A stretch of DNA of 64,000 nucleotides from Gammaproteobacteria bacterium (GTDB taxonomy: Bacteria; Pseudomonadota; Gammaproteobacteria; GCA-001735895). Shown here in pieces: positions 63,281-64,000 of this stretch; the stretch's first letter is position 1, and every line of letters starts with the position of its first letter. The position numbers and the translations under genes were made by a program. The DNA is taken from the NCBI GenBank assembly GCA_024638385.1, contig JAHEKJ010000001.1, positions 1-64,000 of the forward strand. Reading direction: 5' to 3'. Below the pieces are notes generated by a model. The model worked only from the letters and a program-made list of their open reading frames with translations, was not told where the DNA came from and did no database searches.

Positions 63281-64000
63281 TTATTGACAGGCTTCGCAAT
63301 CCGGGTCGAGGATCGAACAAACCTTGGCCTCGGGCTCGGGTTCGACCTGCGGTTCCGGGGTCGAGGTCTTTTCGACCGCGGTCGCACCGAGCGACCGCAG
63401 GTAGTATGTCGTCTTGAGGCCGCGCACCCAGGCCAGCTTGTACAAGTTGTCGAGCTTCTTGCCCGACGGCTCGGCCATGTACAGGTTCAGCGACTGGCCC
63501 TGGTCGATCCACTTCTGCCGCCGCGAGGCGGCCTCGACCAGCCAGCGCGAATCAATCTCGAACGCGGTCGCGTAGATCGCCTTGAGGTCATCCGGCACGC
63601 GGTCGATGTGCTGCACGCTGCCGTCGTAATACTTGAGGTCGTTGACCATGACCTCGTCCCACAGGCCCTGCGCCTTCAGGTCGTCGACGAGGTAGGGATT
63701 GACGACGGTGAACTCGCCCGACAGGTTCGACTTGACGAACAGGTTCTGGTAGATCGGTTCGATCGACTGGCTGACGCCGCAAATGTTCGAAATCGTCGCG
63801 GTCGGCGCGATCGCCATCGTGTTCGAGTTGCGCATGCCGATACTCGTGACGCGCTGACGCAGGCTGTCCCAGTTCATGCGGCTGCTCGTATCCTGCTGCA
63901 GATAGTCACCGCGCGCGTCGCGCAGTTTTTCGATCGAGTCGATCGGCAGGATGCCCTGGCTCCACAGCGAACCCTGGAAGCTCGAGTAGGGACCGCGCTC
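63281..64000 (-). CDS. nrdA: Ribonucleoside-diphosphate reductase alpha subunit (3' part)
   Basis: C-terminal 239 residues of the catalytic subunit; the rest lies beyond the window edge. The frame is open to 64000 ([14 protein letters not shown]). The active-site region [18 protein letters not shown] and the [17 protein letters not shown] segment are conserved. The tail ends [12 protein letters not shown], where CEAC is the redox pair that passes electrons to the active site. An acidic proline-rich linker ([10 protein letters not shown]) precedes the cysteines. Co-transcribed with nrdB. Confidence 0.97.
   Translation of the reverse strand, partial: ERGPYSSFQGSLWSQGILPIDSIEKLRDARGDYLQQDTSSRMNWDSLRQRVTSIGMRNSNTMAIAPTATISNICGVSQSIEPIYQNLFVKSNLSGEFTVVNPYLVDDLKAQGLWDEVMVNDLKYYDGSVQHIDRVPDDLKAIYATAFEIDSRWLVEAASRRQKWIDQGQSLNLYMAEPSGKKLDNLYKLAWVRGLKTTYYLRSLGATAVEKTSTPEPQVEPEPEAKVCSILDPDCEACQ

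Overview
The window is a GC-rich chromosomal segment of a gammaproteobacterium, probably an uncultured or marine lineage near the purple-sulfur and Woeseia-like orders. The group is inferred from gene order: rhlB divergent from trxA-rho, tsaD divergent from rpsU-yqeY, ftsY-ftsE-ftsX divergent from rsmD-coaD-ferredoxin, an rpmB-rpmG pair, and a coxB-coxA-(small ORF)-ctaG-coxC cluster with DUF2909, SURF1 and DUF2970 genes nearby. The genus cannot be read from the sequence. Most of the window is core chromosome. I see no prophage, no CRISPR array, no rRNA or tRNA gene and no intact insertion sequence. The mobile component consists of small intergenic palindromic repeats.

Layout. 0-6.3 kb: penicillin-binding protein 1A, a nested palindromic repeat cluster, then a leftward rpsU-yqeY-gltD-hemE operon. 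6.4-9.2 kb: tsaD, plsY, bioC. 9.0-16.9 kb: cytochrome c oxidase assembly genes (DUF2909, SURF1, an SCO-like protein, ctaB, DUF2970, DUF2244) and the structural genes coxB (with a fused cytochrome c), coxA, a 46-residue assembly protein, ctaG and coxC. 17.3-19.1 kb: rpoH behind a CIRCE-like operator, then a SlyD-type FKBP. 19.3-22.3 kb: a purine/ureide module (NCS2 permease, allantoicase, ureidoglycolate lyase). 22.4-24.4 kb: a Rieske oxygenase and a tandem-receiver response regulator. 24.4-30.9 kb: ftsX/E/Y, rsmD, coaD, ferredoxin, gamma-glutamyltransferase, class II aldolase. 31-36.5 kb: mutM, a MipA-like porin-type protein and a four-gene Gld-type ABC system. 36.6-46 kb: ribosomal proteins L33 and L28, folate genes (folB, folK, folM-like), hisC, midA, uppP, vanZ-like, cca, an NDUFA9-like gene, rhlB. 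46.3-51.5 kb: trxA, rho, a small NPH-repeat exported protein divergent from a large CadC-like regulator, and a hypoxanthine-DNA glycosylase. 51.6-59.2 kb: a gluzincin-like protease, GFA protein, aminotransferase, glyoxalase I, SDR, an FNR-box-controlled DUF2892 gene, an aldo/keto reductase with an MFS-like carrier, and a decayed sigma-factor/DUF3619 pair. 59.2-64 kb: nei, a sulfopyruvate decarboxylase pair, a PLA2-like exported protein, nrdB and the 3' part of nrdA.

The points most worth following are these: a CIRCE-type operator on rpoH, which would put the heat-shock sigma factor under HrcA; three loci of GGGGACAG-tipped palindromes that look like RAYT/REP-family elements, one supplying the stop codon of a gene; a CadC-like wHTH/TM/TolB-like/TPR protein fused to a cysteine-less rhodanese domain and facing a gene for an exported protein with four evenly spaced Asn-Pro-His motifs; a sigma-factor gene reduced to region 4 next to a DUF3619-like partner with an in-frame TAA; an orphan comDE pair; and an FNR-type box at the expected -41.5 spacing before a DUF2892 gene.
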